DNA from: a virus | Length of the DNA stretch: 46,742 nucleotides | IMG/VR virus record: IMGVR_UViG_3300022602_000160 | Location: 1 to 46,742 of that record | Direction: 5' to 3' (one strand) | Shown here: one piece after another, positions 30,980 through 38,661 of the stretch | How positions within the stretch are numbered: the stretch's first letter is position 1 | Layout of the letters: each line of letters opens with the position of its first letter | Translations under genes and position numbers: made by a program | Notes under the pieces: generated by a model | Database searches by the model: none | The model's input: the letters and a program-made list of their open reading frames with translations, nothing else | Told to the model about the DNA's origin: nothing

Positions 30980-33879
30980 TATTGTCCTTCTGTAGGTTGT
31001 TGTGGTTGTTGAGCTTGTTGCTCTTGTTGCTGTTGCATTTGTGCCATTTGTTGCTGGTGTTGCTGGTCAGCTTGTTGCATGGCTTGTTGATGCTGTTGAT
31101 CTGCTTGTTGCATTCCTTGCATATGTTGCTGAGCATCTTGAGCTTGTTGCTGTGCTGCTTGTTGTGCTTGAATTTGTTGCTGTACTTGCTGAGATTGTTG
31201 ATCAAAAGCCTGTTGCTGTACCGCTAAACCATGCTGACGAATGTCTGCATTAGCCGCATTAATAGCTTCCATAGCAGATTGGTTCTGCTCAGCATCTAAC
31301 TGAACTTGTTGCTGGCTCATCTGTGCATTAGCACCAATCATAGCCACACGCTCTTTTGCTGAGTTATTGATGTTAGCCATTGCAATGTCTGTAGCATTAC
31401 GTTGGTTATCAATATTGGTTTGAGTTGTGTACTTAGTCTGTAACTCTTGAACTTTAGTCTGCAATTCAGCCAATCTGATTTGGAACTCTTGTTGCTGAGC
31501 TTGATTATCTGCTTGCAACTTAGCTTGAGCCTCTTGAGCCTTACGCTGAGTCTCAGCCATCTGAGTTTTCATCAATACTTGAGCTGTTGGGTCAGCCAAG
31601 GCTTGCTGTTCCATCTGAGCTTGTTGGGCTTGCTGTACTTGCTGTGACAATTTGTTAATAACTGGCAAGAATGAAGCAAAATCTTGTTGAGATTGCTGAG
31701 AAACAATCTGAGCCGCAATTGCAAGAGCTTGCTGGCTGTTTTTATCCAACGCACGCTCTTCATTAAGCTTAAGAACGTCCTTACCGCCAGAAACTTCAGC
31801 CACTTCATTACGCATGGACTGTAAATAGTACAATACCATGTGCTGTTTGATGTGCTCTAGGACGTTTTTAGAGAACGCAGGACCGATAATTGGGTTTGCA
31901 CCATAGTTAGGGTCAGTTGCGAAGATTAAATGCGTTCTAATGTGTGCTAAATGGTCTTGGTCAGGGAAAGCAGCTGCCATTTTGCCCATAACCATAGAAA
32001 CGTTCTCTAAAGCTGGGTTAGATTCCACTACACCGTCTGGAGAAGGTAAAATTTCTTGGATATTTGGTACTTTTAACTGCCTCAACATACGAACGTGGGT
32101 TGCGCGTATGTCATAAAGCTGTGGTGCACTTGCTGCAAGCTGTAAAACTGCTTGTGCTTGAGCAACACGCTGAGTTTCTGAGAAAATATTAGGGTCAGAA
32201 ACAGGACGAATGTCATTATTGCTAGCAAAATCACGAATTTCGATCATTTCGCCAGAGTCATTATCCATTTCTTCCAAATACCAATGATTAATTCTGGATA
32301 AAATCTTTAATGATTTAGCTTGTGAACGATGTAATCGTGCATGAATGCTTGAAAATACCTTAGATCCTTGCTCAATCAACGCTTGGGTTGTTCCAACCGC
32401 AGCATTTGAGTTCAAATCACTGATTTTTTCTTCAGAAGTAGTTACAACACCCTTAGCGGCATCTGTTAACCACCCTAAAAGTTGCATCAATACGCTAGAT
32501 GGTTGGTTAAATGGCAACGGCATCGCCAATTTACGTACATCATCTACACCAGGTGCGCCTTCAATTTCGATAACTTGAGTTGGCTCTATTCGATCAGACT
32601 GTCCACCAATGCGTCCACCTTTGAGCTTAAGCATTGTCTGGCTGTTGTTGATGTGAGCAGCGTCAAGCAAAGCACGCAAAGAACCGGTAAGAGCAGCAGC
32701 AAGACCACCGATAAGGTGAGGCAAACCAATGGCGTAAGCACCACGCCACGGAATAAACTTGAACTCAACGTACCAATCCAATTTTTCAAGCTTTTCATCG
32801 CCATATGCCCAGTTTCTGTAAAGTGCTAATACATCGCCTGTGGTTTCATCAATGGTTAGAATATACGGAGCACGCTTTCCTTCAGTTTCTGGATCATCAT
32901 CTAGGCGAAGGAAGCAGGTAATTTCATAAACACGACGAACGCCATCGACGTTCTTCTGCGGTCTTTCAATGCCCTCGATTTTATCGTTGGCTTTTTTAGA
33001 TCTTGTTTCTTCAGTCGTATCAATCGCTGGTGCATACATGTTATCTACATCACGGTAGATACCTTGATCGATACGTTGCTGGAAAATATCTTCTGTAATA
33101 TCTTGAACTTCAGTTACACGAGCAGATGTGTAGAAGTTAGTTGTCGCATACGGCAACAACATGCTATCAATCGGAACCCACTCAGTAGTAGGACGCTTGA
33201 GCTCATAGTCAAAACGCCATTTAAGGTACTGTGATCCACCTAATGGCAACTGAGTTAGCAACTGTTCCATTTCATCGCGATACTCTGGAATTTGCTCAGT
33301 TAACTGCCAGTTCATAAAGTTGGCTTTACGATCCGCTGTCTCAGAACGATTCTTTGTTTCCTCACCACGAATATGGGATTTAACTATCCCTTCAGGTGGA
33401 AGTAATTCTCTAGCAGCTGAAGAAGCGAAGTCAACGCAGGACTCTGCCATAACTGGATGCACCACTTTTGAAGCACCATCAAAAGTAGCACCACCAGGAG
33501 CGTCCTTACCAAGGCCAGTGCGACGAAGGCCATCTTCATATTGCTTATCCCTTTCTTTACGTGCTTCACGGTCGACATCAATTAGGTCTAAAAACTCAAG
33601 AGCTAAGTCGTTAAGTGTACCTTCATCAAATTCTTCCGCTAAGTTCGCATAGAACTCTGGATTTTTGATTGGTCCTTCTGTTGGCATGTAGTTAATAACC
33701 ACAGAGCCGTCGTCTTGTTCAATGATATCTTCTTGCAGGTTTTCATCGTCTCCTAAACCTAAGATATCCTCAAAATCGTCAATTTCGCTTTCATCGAGGC
33801 GACCTTGTTCCGCAGTTTGATCATGATCAAGCGATGCTAAGTTAGATCCCGTCTGAATGGGAAGTTGTGATTTTGCCAT
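30979..33879 (-). CDS. Portal protein (P22-like) with long Gln-rich C-terminal extension
   Basis: A 966-residue protein that would form the dodecameric DNA portal. Residues 1-75 are acidic; the body (~80-690) has portal features such as VDREARKERDKQYEDGLRRTGLG, HPVMAESCVDFASSAARELLPP, a wing region, and the LPFNQPSSVLMQLLGWLTDAAKGV block (about 460-485) around the stem helix. Residues ~720-966 are an unusually Gln/Ala-rich helix, like the P22 C-terminal barrel but longer. Context supports it: terminase two genes upstream, scaffold and capsid downstream. P22 gp1 is 725 residues long, so this is enlarged chiefly at its C terminus. Confidence 0.9.
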   Translation of the reverse strand: MAKSQLPIQTGSNLASLDHDQTAEQGRLDESEIDDFEDILGLGDDENLQEDIIEQDDGSVVINYMPTEGPIKNPEFYANLAEEFDEGTLNDLALEFLDLIDVDREARKERDKQYEDGLRRTGLGKDAPGGATFDGASKVVHPVMAESCVDFASSAARELLPPEGIVKSHIRGEETKNRSETADRKANFMNWQLTEQIPEYRDEMEQLLTQLPLGGSQYLKWRFDYELKRPTTEWVPIDSMLLPYATTNFYTSARVTEVQDITEDIFQQRIDQGIYRDVDNMYAPAIDTTEETRSKKANDKIEGIERPQKNVDGVRRVYEITCFLRLDDDPETEGKRAPYILTIDETTGDVLALYRNWAYGDEKLEKLDWYVEFKFIPWRGAYAIGLPHLIGGLAAALTGSLRALLDAAHINNSQTMLKLKGGRIGGQSDRIEPTQVIEIEGAPGVDDVRKLAMPLPFNQPSSVLMQLLGWLTDAAKGVVTTSEEKISDLNSNAAVGTTQALIEQGSKVFSSIHARLHRSQAKSLKILSRINHWYLEEMDNDSGEMIEIRDFASNNDIRPVSDPNIFSETQRVAQAQAVLQLAASAPQLYDIRATHVRMLRQLKVPNIQEILPSPDGVVESNPALENVSMVMGKMAAAFPDQDHLAHIRTHLIFATDPNYGANPIIGPAFSKNVLEHIKQHMVLYYLQSMRNEVAEVSGGKDVLKLNEERALDKNSQQALAIAAQIVSQQSQQDFASFLPVINKLSQQVQQAQQAQMEQQALADPTAQVLMKTQMAETQRKAQEAQAKLQADNQAQQQEFQIRLAELQTKVQELQTKYTTQTNIDNQRNATDIAMANINNSAKERVAMIGANAQMSQQQVQLDAEQNQSAMEAINAANADIRQHGLAVQQQAFDQQSQQVQQQIQAQQAAQQQAQDAQQHMQGMQQADQQHQQAMQQADQQHQQQMAQMQQQQEQQAQQPQQPTEGQ

Positions 33880-33882
33880 CGA

Positions 33883-34698
33883 TTATTTTCCAGAAATGTG
33901 TTTTTGTATTAGTATTTTACTAATATCTTTAAATGGTTTTACTTTGCCACCCTCTTTGTACAACGCTGCTCCAAAGGATGGTTGCTGTAGTGTTTGTGTT
34001 GTCGGGTCTGCGCCCACTGGATTTGCATAAGTGATTGGGTTAGGACTTGGATCCTTATCCGTCACTTCTGGGTCTTGCATTAAAGACCTTACATGGTTTA
34101 ACAAATCAGCATTCTGCGGATGTGTTGCCGCAAACTCTGAATTGTTCATACGATCATGATAGTCCCAGCCAGTTAACCCAGTCTGTTTACTTTTACCCTC
34201 ACCATTCCAAGCCACGTTGAACGGAACATTATGGGCTTGTGCTCTTTGATTCGTTGCGTAGATCGCCGCTGGAAACCCAGCTGCTCTATCGTATCCACGT
34301 TCTTGTAAATACTGTTGGATTTGATTCGCCACCTTATTGTTGGTGTCGTATTTGTTGTAGCCAAAGTCCGAACGACCTTCAACCAACATTCTGTTTACCA
34401 ACTGCTCTGGGGTCATGTCTGGTAAACCAAACTGATCCTTAGCGTCCAAGTAAGCATTCACGTAAGTTGTTGCTCGACCTTTATTGAACTTGGTCGGCTG
34501 TGTTTCCAATTTCCCGTTGTTCGCGGCACGATACCCATAGATGGTGTTTTCGTTTGGTGGAGGTGTTCCTCCTCCAGCCATCATAGCCAAATGAGCTGTC
34601 ATTTGTGCTTTAGTAGGTTGACCACCATCTTTCAACGCTGGAATACCAGCTTGTTGAAGAAGCATCTCGTGAGGAGTTTTGATTGGGGAGATCGTCAT
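33883..34698 (-). CDS. Unknown virion-region protein with Gly-Gly tags
   Basis: A 271-residue protein between terminase and portal. Residues ~75-210 look globular (FGLPDMTPEQLVNRMLVEGR, NQIQQYLQERGYDRAAG, FNVAWNGEG, GLTGWDYHDRM); I recall similar sequences in large phage proteins but no proven activity. Gly-Gly tags are at LKDGGQP (residue ~22) and YKEGGKVKPF (C-terminal ~250). ATG 34698 lies 8 nt from the TGCATAAGTAG box with no ribosome-binding site visible. The single Glu in VEGRSDFGYN might be catalytic for a muramidase-like fold, but that is speculation. Confidence 0.7.
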   Translation of the reverse strand: MTISPIKTPHEMLLQQAGIPALKDGGQPTKAQMTAHLAMMAGGGTPPPNENTIYGYRAANNGKLETQPTKFNKGRATTYVNAYLDAKDQFGLPDMTPEQLVNRMLVEGRSDFGYNKYDTNNKVANQIQQYLQERGYDRAAGFPAAIYATNQRAQAHNVPFNVAWNGEGKSKQTGLTGWDYHDRMNNSEFAATHPQNADLLNHVRSLMQDPEVTDKDPSPNPITYANPVGADPTTQTLQQPSFGAALYKEGGKVKPFKDISKILIQKHISGK

Positions 34699-34706
34699 AT
34701 CTATAA

Positions 34707-34742
34707 CTACTTATGCAAAAATACCAAGGTGTTCGCCCTAAA
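34707..34742 (-). promoter_or_regulatory. Putative phage late promoter D
   Basis: Minus strand reads TTTAGGGC, 17 bp, TGCATAAGTAG. The box overlaps the terminase stop codon. The next ATG (34698) is 8 nt further. It would drive the portal operon separately from terminase. Confidence 0.7.
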
Positions 34743-36183
34743 CTGCGTAAGGGTTGTATCTTTTCTTTCTTAGCTCATCATCCACGTAATCATAATCCCT
34801 TGACGGTAGGTAATCTAACTGAATCCATCCCGAATCCCTCAACACACGCAAGGCTTGTGAAAGAGTATCCACATAGTCATCATGCCCACCCGACTCTGGA
34901 AACGAACACACTTGACGAATAAACCTCTTCGCCCATGGCGCCACCTCACCTGGCTTATCTGGATCCTCGGGTATGTAAATCTTCCCCTTAGCCACCAGCG
35001 GAGCCACGATGTTTAAACGCTGCACTTTGTCAGCTCGCCCAGGGTTGTATCCTCTCACTGGAACGCCGGCACCTTGGAGTTCTTGTATTAAGGAAATACC
35101 AGCGGACTTATCTTCCATCAATATGAGATCCGCTTTCCTACCTTTGCCAAACGTATTGTCTGCACCGTATACAACTTCCTTAAAATCATCAATCACCTTA
35201 CGACGCAACTCAGGATACCCCAAATGGTTATCCCACGCATCCAACAAGATAATCGCTGTACCAATATCGGTGGATTCAAACACACCCCATACCGAACAAG
35301 CTGTTGGGTCATTAGCCGTTTTCTCAGAGGTCGCTGGGTCATAACTAGCAATCAAGTACTCTAAGTTCGGAGATGGTTTATTTGCTGGCCATAACTTAAA
35401 CCAACGTCTTTTGATAATACCAGCGTCTTCTGGATCCAGAATCGCACCATAGATCTCTTGCTTACCCAAGTCCGTACCATCATACGTCTCTAATGCCTTA
35501 AAGAACGATTCTGATAAGTTTGCCTTGTTAGCATACGAGCTGGCATTTACCACATAAACATCGCCACCAACCTTACCCTCATTCAGATCTACGATTAGTT
35601 CTCTGGGTTTGGGTGTGGTGGTGACAATCTGTTGCACCCGTTTAATCCTCGGGTCACGAAGACGCATAGTAAACTGTGCTTGGTCCCATGCATCATCTAA
35701 ATAATCAAACGCGGCTAACTCGTCATACCATCCACCGTGGAATTGCTTACCACGATAACGCTCTGGTTCAGAACCAGGAATGCCCTGTATGATGGAGCCG
35801 TTCTTTAATGTAATCTCAAATAAAGATTTGTTATATGTTTCAAGTAGTTCTTGGGGAATGATGTTCAGTAAACCAGAATCCCCTTCAAAACAAGTCGCAC
35901 GAATGTCGTTCGATGTTGGAGCAGTAACCAACCAACGAGTTCCATTAAACATCGCCGCACGTAATCCAATCCAATTGGACGCTGTGTATGTCTTACCCGC
36001 ACCACGACCCGCCAACATGAGCATGGTGTCGTACTCCCCATCGTCGGGCTCTCTCTGATGGTCTAGGGCGGATAGTTCCCACCTCACACGCCAAAGAGCT
36101 AAAGCCAATTGGTCTTTAGGCCAGTGTGCGTTCTTAAGTGCAAAAGTCGCTAGGATCTTTTCTTGTGTTTGATTTAATGCCAT
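34738..36183 (-). CDS. terL: Terminase large subunit (packaging ATPase/nuclease)
   Basis: A 481-residue terminase that pumps DNA into the prohead and cuts concatemers. ATPase domain: Walker A AGRGAGKT (residues 58-65), Walker B GGWYDELAAF (D-E, near 150) and coupling motif QQIVTTTPKP (near 190). Nuclease domain: YLIASYDPATSEK (first Asp, about 280), LILMEDKSAG (about 365) and HDDYVDTLSQAL (about 445) with the metal-binding acidic residues. Length and motif order are complete. The start overlaps the end of the Hint-domain gene by 10 bp. No intein is in it. Confidence 0.95.
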   Translation of the reverse strand: MALNQTQEKILATFALKNAHWPKDQLALALWRVRWELSALDHQREPDDGEYDTMLMLAGRGAGKTYTASNWIGLRAAMFNGTRWLVTAPTSNDIRATCFEGDSGLLNIIPQELLETYNKSLFEITLKNGSIIQGIPGSEPERYRGKQFHGGWYDELAAFDYLDDAWDQAQFTMRLRDPRIKRVQQIVTTTPKPRELIVDLNEGKVGGDVYVVNASSYANKANLSESFFKALETYDGTDLGKQEIYGAILDPEDAGIIKRRWFKLWPANKPSPNLEYLIASYDPATSEKTANDPTACSVWGVFESTDIGTAIILLDAWDNHLGYPELRRKVIDDFKEVVYGADNTFGKGRKADLILMEDKSAGISLIQELQGAGVPVRGYNPGRADKVQRLNIVAPLVAKGKIYIPEDPDKPGEVAPWAKRFIRQVCSFPESGGHDDYVDTLSQALRVLRDSGWIQLDYLPSRDYDYVDDELRKKRYNPYAV

Positions 36184-37163
36184 ATTGGTAAGAAACCCTG
36201 ACCGACTACGAACGGCACTTCTGTTTCGATGTGCACTACCGATCGAGGTTCTATTTTCTCCACTCTCTTTATCATGCGTCGATTAGTTCCCTTATGACGC
36301 TTTTCTGTTTTTTGATGAATATGAAGCTGTATGTCTGTTACAAAAACTAATGTGTGTGCCTTAGATATCTTGTTCTCTGATACTAAGGTCTTAACCCCCA
36401 AGGATTCCAAGATCGCTTGCAAGGTAAACAAAAACCTAATGTCCTTAGCAAATATCATGAACTCATGGCGCAAAGGATCATAGCATCCTGGTTTGGTCGC
36501 AATCAATCCACGCATGAATTCAATCCGCTGTTCTACTGAACCCATTGTATACTCAATCGGTAACTTGTTCGGTATAGTAGGGTAGCGTGTTAGAAAACTA
36601 TTCCCAATCGACTGCCTAATAAACAAAGAGTTCTTTTTCTTTTCAAAGAACCATCCACAGGACTTTGCCTTCTTGTGCACATAGTCCACCCAATCAGGAT
36701 GGAAAGTGAAAGCCACACGAGCTTTCCTTTTACCAAACCACAAGCCAGCAATGAAGGGAGGTACTGGATGATCCTCTGTGGGATACTGCAATGGCTTGGA
36801 GTTCTCTATGGAAAACTGATTCCATCCCCGTCTATCTAACAAGCCCTTCTCAAGTAGCTGGGTTGGTGTATAGTACTTCTGTGTATACCAACGCTTATAC
36901 TTTCCCTTGTGTCTGGATTCTCGTTCCCTATCACTCGTAGTAAACGCTGGGAATGTTGAATGGTTATCAGTCTCCACCGATACGCCATCTTTCATTTGCA
37001 CAAAGTACATATCCCTAGCAACATACTGCTGAACTGTTTTAATTGGTACAGGATACCCATCCCACGAATACACATAATCATCTGGGGTTAACTGATGTGC
37101 TAATTTCCAGCCCCCTATAATCGGAACTGGAGTATCTGCTGCTATTGCCAAGTTAATACCCAA
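36174..37163 (-). CDS. Stand-alone intein-like Hint protein with degenerate LAGLIDADG domain
   Basis: A 329-residue protein with full intein layout but no exteins. Block A: AADTPVPIIGGWKLAHQL (8-25); block B: T65-D-N-H68 (TxxH). A central homing-endonuclease part has FIAGLWFGKRK (137-147) and RIEFMRGLIATKPG (about 213-226), where the usual catalytic Asp of both LAGLIDADG motifs are replaced. Block F/G: VVHIETEVPFVVGQGFLPIWH, ending in His with no terminal Asn. So the endonuclease looks dead and C-terminal cleavage unlikely. Start is TTG 37163 (or TTG 37151); no ATG is available. It overlaps terminase by 10 bp. Confidence 0.8.
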   Translation of the reverse strand: MGINLAIAADTPVPIIGGWKLAHQLTPDDYVYSWDGYPVPIKTVQQYVARDMYFVQMKDGVSVETDNHSTFPAFTTSDRERESRHKGKYKRWYTQKYYTPTQLLEKGLLDRRGWNQFSIENSKPLQYPTEDHPVPPFIAGLWFGKRKARVAFTFHPDWVDYVHKKAKSCGWFFEKKKNSLFIRQSIGNSFLTRYPTIPNKLPIEYTMGSVEQRIEFMRGLIATKPGCYDPLRHEFMIFAKDIRFLFTLQAILESLGVKTLVSENKISKAHTLVFVTDIQLHIHQKTEKRHKGTNRRMIKRVEKIEPRSVVHIETEVPFVVGQGFLPIWH

Positions 37164-37414
37164 TTATCGAGCCACTGATTTAATGGAGCTCTAATCTTCT
37201 TTATTATCGCCATAGGTAAATTATTAACATTCATATAATCATTTACCGATAATCTAAACTTTAAATAATCTAAAGTCGCTTTATCAAATATTGTGGATGG
37301 TACATCTACCGTTTGATGCATATCTGCAGAGAAAACCATCACACGCATCCCACCGATATCTTTGTTCGGTTTTTCAAGGATGCCCTTAATTTGGTATGCG
37401 TATAATTTAGACAT
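37142..37414 (-). CDS. Small protein before the Hint gene; unknown (terminase small-subunit position)
   Basis: A 90-residue protein starting at ATG 37414 (MSKLYAYQIKGILEK); a longer frame opens at 37603 but this ATG sits inside the end of the upstream gene (ATG within CATGTCTAA), the usual coupling. It has a beta-like first half (RVMVFSADMHQTVDVP) and a helical, hydrophobic end with several Trp (APLNQWLDNWVLTWQ). It lies where a terminase small subunit often lies, but has no helix-turn-helix that I can recognise, so I do not assign that role. Confidence 0.65.
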   Translation of the reverse strand: MSKLYAYQIKGILEKPNKDIGGMRVMVFSADMHQTVDVPSTIFDKATLDYLKFRLSVNDYMNVNNLPMAIIKKIRAPLNQWLDNWVLTWQ

Positions 37415-37661
37415 GGGCGGTCGCAGATTTAAACACACGAGCCTGCTTGCCAGCTTGCCGCCGTTTTTTCGCTTTCGCTGCCAAGTCCCTCTTGATTGCT
37501 CTTTCCAATGCTTCTTGACTGAGCCAGCGTTCGCCACGGAATCCTGAGGCAAGCACATCCGAGCGATAGTTGTAGAAGAACAACAGTCCTTTACCAGTGG
37601 CATCTGGACATGGATCTCCGAACTTGAACGGCTGATTAGTTTCTGGATTTAATCTTTTCAT
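37407..37661 (-). CDS. Paralogue of the HNH protein N-terminal module (no HNH)
   Basis: An 84-residue protein, ATG 37661 being 4 nt past the late-promoter box; a frame extension to 37688 would begin upstream of that box. MKRLNPETNQPFKFGDP aligns with MKRLNPKTKKPFKHGY of the HNH protein at 30202-30723, and a later GFRGERWLSQEALERAIKR aligns with GQREEKWMQADMFAEAVAK. The nuclease part is absent and the end is basic (KKRRQAGKQARVF). It could be a remnant of an HNH gene or a DNA-binding protein on its own. It heads the late arm. Confidence 0.72.
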   Translation of the reverse strand: MKRLNPETNQPFKFGDPCPDATGKGLLFFYNYRSDVLASGFRGERWLSQEALERAIKRDLAAKAKKRRQAGKQARVFKSATAHV

Positions 37662-37665
37662 ACAT

Positions 37666-37701
37666 CTACTTATGCAAACTCTATACACTTAGTGCCCCAA
37701 A
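37666..37701 (-). promoter_or_regulatory. Putative phage late promoter E (head of late arm)
   Basis: Minus strand reads TTTGGGGC, 17 bp, TGCATAAGTAG. It is the most upstream of the five copies, in the large intergenic region, and would start the terminase operon. The next ATG is 4 nt from the box, so the mRNA may be leaderless. Confidence 0.7.
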
Positions 37702-37716
37702 TTGTTGCGTTTATCG

Positions 37717-37745
37717 TAGTTCTATACATACTATGGCTCGGATAA
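37717..37745 (+). repeat. Left arm of perfect 29-bp inverted repeat
   Basis: This 29-bp arm (TAGTTCTATACATACTATGG... to 37745) is exactly reverse-complementary to 37930-37958, with 184 bp between. Partial further copies of the TAGTTCTATACA core occur at 37965-37979 (inverted) and 37994-38005. Confidence 0.95.
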
Positions 37746-37785
37746 CCCATTGATTCCAAAGGGTATTCCCTTCTAAAAGACAGGG

Positions 37786-37897
37786 TATCCATAGTATCCA
37801 CGGTCAAAACGCATATTGTACCCTATATTTTATTTTATTTTTTTAAATTAAAAATAAAAAATAAGAAAATACTATGGATACTATGGATACTATGGAT
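37786..37897. other. Nested iterons flanking a pure A/T tract (origin-like)
   Basis: TATCCATAGTATCCA (37786-37800) is inverted relative to three tandem TACTATGGA units at 37870-37897. Between them, 37824-37864 is 41 consecutive A/T bases. Iterons in inverted array around an AT-rich unwinding segment, nested within a 29-bp inverted repeat, are typical of replication origins or multi-operator control regions. No initiator gene is visible nearby. Confidence 0.55.
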
Positions 37898-37929
37898 TTA
37901 AAAACGGAAAGTTCAATAAAAACAATAGC

Positions 37930-37958
37930 TTATCCGAGCCATAGTATGTATAGAACTA
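37930..37958 (-). repeat. Right arm of perfect 29-bp inverted repeat
   Basis: Exact reverse complement of 37717-37745, followed by a shorter repeat GTATGTATAGAACTT at 37965-37979. It closes the symmetrical origin-like block. Confidence 0.95.
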
Positions 37959-38113
37959 TCCACGGTATGTATAGAACTTAGAGGCGTTCATCCTAGTTCT
38001 ATACAACTACTAGGTGTTTTTGCAAAAAAAAATATATAGCAAATTGAAAAAGCTTGAGTTTGGTTGGGGCCCCCGCCGCCGGAGACACAGGGAGTCATAA
38101 AAGCCGACCGGTC

Positions 38114-38147
38114 AAAATAAAAAGCCCCCCTTAGCATATTAGGAGGG
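38114..38147 (-). terminator. Leftward intrinsic terminator
   Basis: The minus-strand RNA would have CCCUCCU, a 9-nt loop, AGGGGGG (one G-U pair), then C-UUUUU-AUUUU. The plus strand has no such U tract. A leftward terminator here means that leftward transcription enters from 38150-38700, maybe a small RNA or antisense transcript across the repeat cluster. Confidence 0.6.
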
Positions 38148-38175
38148 TCAAACTTACAATATGCTTACACCTGGC

Positions 38176-38455
38176 GAAGTGAGTGCTTACTAACTTGCTG
38201 CATTGCAACATAGTGCTAAGTTAGTGAGTGCTTACTTACTTGGCTGCAATGTGAGTGCTTACTAACTTGCTGCATTGCAACATAATGCTATGTTAGTGAC
38301 TACTCACTTAGCCAGGATGCTAAGTAAGTGGATGCTCACTTAATAATCTGATAGTTAGGCAAATTAGCTAAGTAAGTGAGTGCTAACTTGTTGCACTGCA
38401 GCATGTTGCAACGCAACAATTTGCCCTAAGTGAGTGAGTGCTTACTTACCCTGGA
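38176..38455. repeat. Cluster of GTGAGTGCTTAC-type repeats
   Basis: About seven related units of GTGAGTGCTTACT or CTAAGTAAGTGAGTGCT, in both direct and partly inverted arrangement, together with TTGCTGCATTGCAACAT segments. A 34-bp stretch at 38179-38212 is repeated exactly at 38251-38284. Dyads such as TAAGT...ACTTA and TTGCA...TGCAA are frequent. It may be an array of protein-binding sites for replication, packaging or repression. Confidence 0.85.
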
Positions 38456-38661
38456 ATCCATCCTAGCTATTCTGCTCAGATCGCTCTATATTGCACGATC
38501 GCAAGGTAGTTAATAGGTAGCTATCAAAAAAGCATAAAACGCAACTATGCGTGTGCGAGACGGCTCTATGGCGATGAGCTAAAATATGCCAAATTATCCA
38601 TACTTTCACTGTATAAAATGACAGTTTAGGGTTTTCCCTAATTGACAATCCGGTATCCTTC

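Noticed and set aside
36174-37163. Active intein splicing into terminase
   Set aside because: Terminase is complete by itself and the Hint protein lacks the terminal Asn and any joined extein.
37414-37603. N-terminal extension of the 90-residue gene
   Set aside because: Overlaps the MKRLNPE gene almost fully and has Cys/Arg-rich shadow-type composition.
37407-37688. Longer start (ATG 37688) for the MKRLNPE protein
   Set aside because: It would begin upstream of the TGCATAAGTAG box; ATG 37661 begins the part shared with the HNH protein.
38179-38455. CRISPR array
   Set aside because: Repeats are irregular in size and spacing, partly inverted, without unique spacers of constant length.
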